From: Gaetbulibacter_B jejuensis
GTDB taxonomy: Bacteria > Bacteroidota > Bacteroidia > Flavobacteriales > Flavobacteriaceae
DNA: 64,000 bases
NCBI RefSeq assembly: GCF_039524015.1
Contig: NZ_BAAAGF010000001.1
Location: 1,116,001-1,180,000, forward strand
Reading direction: 5' to 3'
This document shows, in pieces, positions 62,758 to 64,000 of this stretch; position 1 is the stretch's first letter; the number at the start of each line of letters is the position of its first letter. The notes under the pieces are model-generated. The model was not told the DNA's origin, made no database searches, and worked only from the letters and a program-made list of their open reading frames with translations. Made by a program: the position numbers and the translations under genes.

Positions 62758-64000
62758 ATGAAAAAAGTTAAAGCAACAATACAACAACAAGGCGTTTGGT
62801 TTCAGAGCAATAAACTATCATCGTCTGTTTTCTATAACCAAATTACTTCATACAAATTTTCAGGTAATTTAAATCTTCAAGTTTTTGAAGATACTCTGAA
62901 AAGTATAGTTGAAAACAATGAAATTCTGAGAACAAATTTTGTTTTAGAAGGGAATGAATTAAATCAATTGATACATGCTGATTTTGATATATCAACATAC
63001 ATTGAAGTTGTTGATTTAAAGGTTTTAGAACCTTATAGTGAAAGAGTAAATAAAGCCAAGGAAATTGAACTCGAAACATCAAAATACTCATTTGATCTAG
63101 AAAATGATAGGCTGTTAAAGGTTAAAATATTGTTATTAAAGGAAAACGAATTTGTAATAATATTTCAAAGAAATCATATCATTTTTGATGTTCAGTCATT
63201 TGTGATTTTTCTTGAAAGATTTGTTTTTATCTATAATAATAGTATTCAAAAGATCACTAAGAACCTCACACCATTAAACCAATATAAATCATACGCAAAA
63301 GAACAAGAAATTTATAGGAAGTCTTATGAATTTTATACATCATTTAATTTTTGGAAAGAAAATCTTAAGGGTTATCAGGATCAAATTACTCAAAGTATAT
63401 CCTATAATGTTAGTGAAGGTGATTTTGAGATTGAATCAGTGCATATGGATCTGCCTGAAAAAATCACTCATAAAATTTCTACCTATGCTCTGAAAAAGAG
63501 AGTGCTTAAAAGTGCCATATATAATTTAGCTTTCAATGTTTTACTCAATAAATATTTTGGAATAGATGACATTGTAATTGGGAATGTTTTTGGAAATAGA
63601 CGTATTAATGGAAAAGACTTTTCTAAATCACTTGGGCTCTATGCTAATATTCTTTTATTTAGAAATCGTCTTGATGAAAAACAACTTTTATCAGATGAAT
63701 TAGTAAAGATAAATTCAAACCTTTTAGATGTGTACTCACATGGTTCTATAAACAATGAAGATATTCAAAGAGAACTTCATTTAACCGGACCAGTGGTGAG
63801 ATTTTCTCTGAATATGTTTAAAGAGCCGAATACTGATCTTGGCCTAGAGGGCTTAAATTCAGAATATTGGGAAGAAATAGAAAGTAGCCTTAATCATTTT
63901 TCTCAATTTGATCTTTCGTTTAATTTTCATGAGAAAAAGGATAAAACCCAGATCCGTGCACTCTATAAAAAGAGCATATTTACAAAAGCGCAAGCCATTC
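62758..64000 (+). CDS. Second condensation-domain protein (incomplete, runs off the window)
   Basis: ATG-initiated frame open for 414 codons to the window end. It begins MKKVKATIQQQGVWFQSNKLSS with no docking domain and has the condensation pattern TLKSIVENNEILRTNFVLEG (46-65), YSFDLENDRLLKVKIL, a site NHIIFDV (139-145) in place of HHxxxDG, and VIGNVFGNRRINGKDFSKSLGLYANIL near residue 275. The second catalytic His is kept, the first is Asn. Adenylation and carrier domains could follow beyond the window. Confidence 0.8.
   Translation, partial: MKKVKATIQQQGVWFQSNKLSSSVFYNQITSYKFSGNLNLQVFEDTLKSIVENNEILRTNFVLEGNELNQLIHADFDISTYIEVVDLKVLEPYSERVNKAKEIELETSKYSFDLENDRLLKVKILLLKENEFVIIFQRNHIIFDVQSFVIFLERFVFIYNNSIQKITKNLTPLNQYKSYAKEQEIYRKSYEFYTSFNFWKENLKGYQDQITQSISYNVSEGDFEIESVHMDLPEKITHKISTYALKKRVLKSAIYNLAFNVLLNKYFGIDDIVIGNVFGNRRINGKDFSKSLGLYANILLFRNRLDEKQLLSDELVKINSNLLDVYSHGSINNEDIQRELHLTGPVVRFSLNMFKEPNTDLGLEGLNSEYWEEIESSLNHFSQFDLSFNFHEKKDKTQIRALYKKSIFTKAQAI

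Larger units (their letters stand above)
53088..64000 (+). other. Biosynthetic gene cluster with split NRPS-like enzymes (continues past the window)
   Basis: Ten same-strand genes: antiterminator, UbiC-like lyase, DUF6734-type protein, condensation enzyme, adenylation enzyme, radical SAM, carrier protein, sulfotransferase, glycosyltransferase and a second condensation enzyme. All NRPS functions are on separate polypeptides. Gaps range from 10 to 318 bp. No polyketide synthase, thioesterase or transporter is in view; they may lie further right. Confidence 0.75.

Overview
The window is low-GC DNA from a member of the Bacteroidota, most likely a Flavobacteriaceae species. The evidence is a complete gldKLMN gliding/type IX secretion core, an exosortase F (XrtF) pair, several TonB-dependent and SusC-like style proteins, promoters of the form TTG-N18-20-TAnnTTTG, and no Shine-Dalgarno bias. 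I cannot name the species.

Positions 1-44,450 look like an ordinary flavobacterial chromosome backbone. In order they hold: mreB with the first codons of mreC, and purH; a MacB-type permease and a GAF-domain methionine sulfoxide reductase; the XrtF pair; a metal-handling cassette (Cys-rich small protein, HMA/MauE-like membrane protein, TonB receptor, periplasmic HMA protein); two tandem 800-residue MG2/plug-domain paralogues; groESL; the run miaB - sigma54 regulator - lptE - TPR-like protein - secG (all on the minus strand); lipoproteins; topA - arginase-fold protein - gldKLMN; an FAD oxidoreductase; an ABC-F ATPase; a three-gene RND efflux operon; and a plant-type LRR protein.

At 44,457 there is an initiator tRNA gene. 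A large serine recombinase ends inside it on the opposite strand, so its last 13 residues are encoded by the antisense strand of the tRNA. This marks the left edge of an integrated element. The element carries a MerR-like regulator with a palindrome in its divergent promoter, two small + strand genes, and a tightly coupled four-gene minus-strand operon: CD-NTase-like nucleotidyltransferase, E2-E1 fusion (Cap2-like), JAMM isopeptidase (Cap3-like) and a DUF6602/PD-(D/E)XK-like protein. I read this as a type II CBASS-like antiphage system in which the DUF6602 protein occupies the effector slot. No second copy of the tRNA 3' end was seen by eye, so the right edge is unknown.

From 51.8 to 53.1 kb the DNA is gene-poor, with coding remnants, small hairpins and a 22-bp tandem duplication. 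It leads into a biosynthetic cluster that runs off the right end of the window. The cluster opens with a NusG/RfaH/UpxY-type antiterminator. It then has a chorismate-lyase-like (UbiC-like) protein, a DUF6734-type putative glycosyltransferase, a condensation-domain protein with a TubC-like docking segment, a stand-alone adenylation enzyme, a HemW-like radical SAM protein, an acyl carrier protein, a sulfotransferase, an MGT-type glycosyltransferase and a second, incomplete condensation-domain protein. One consistent model is that chorismate gives 4-hydroxybenzoate, which is adenylated, loaded on the carrier protein, condensed, and then decorated by radical SAM chemistry, sulfation and glycosylation. 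That model is inference; the enzyme families are the firm part.
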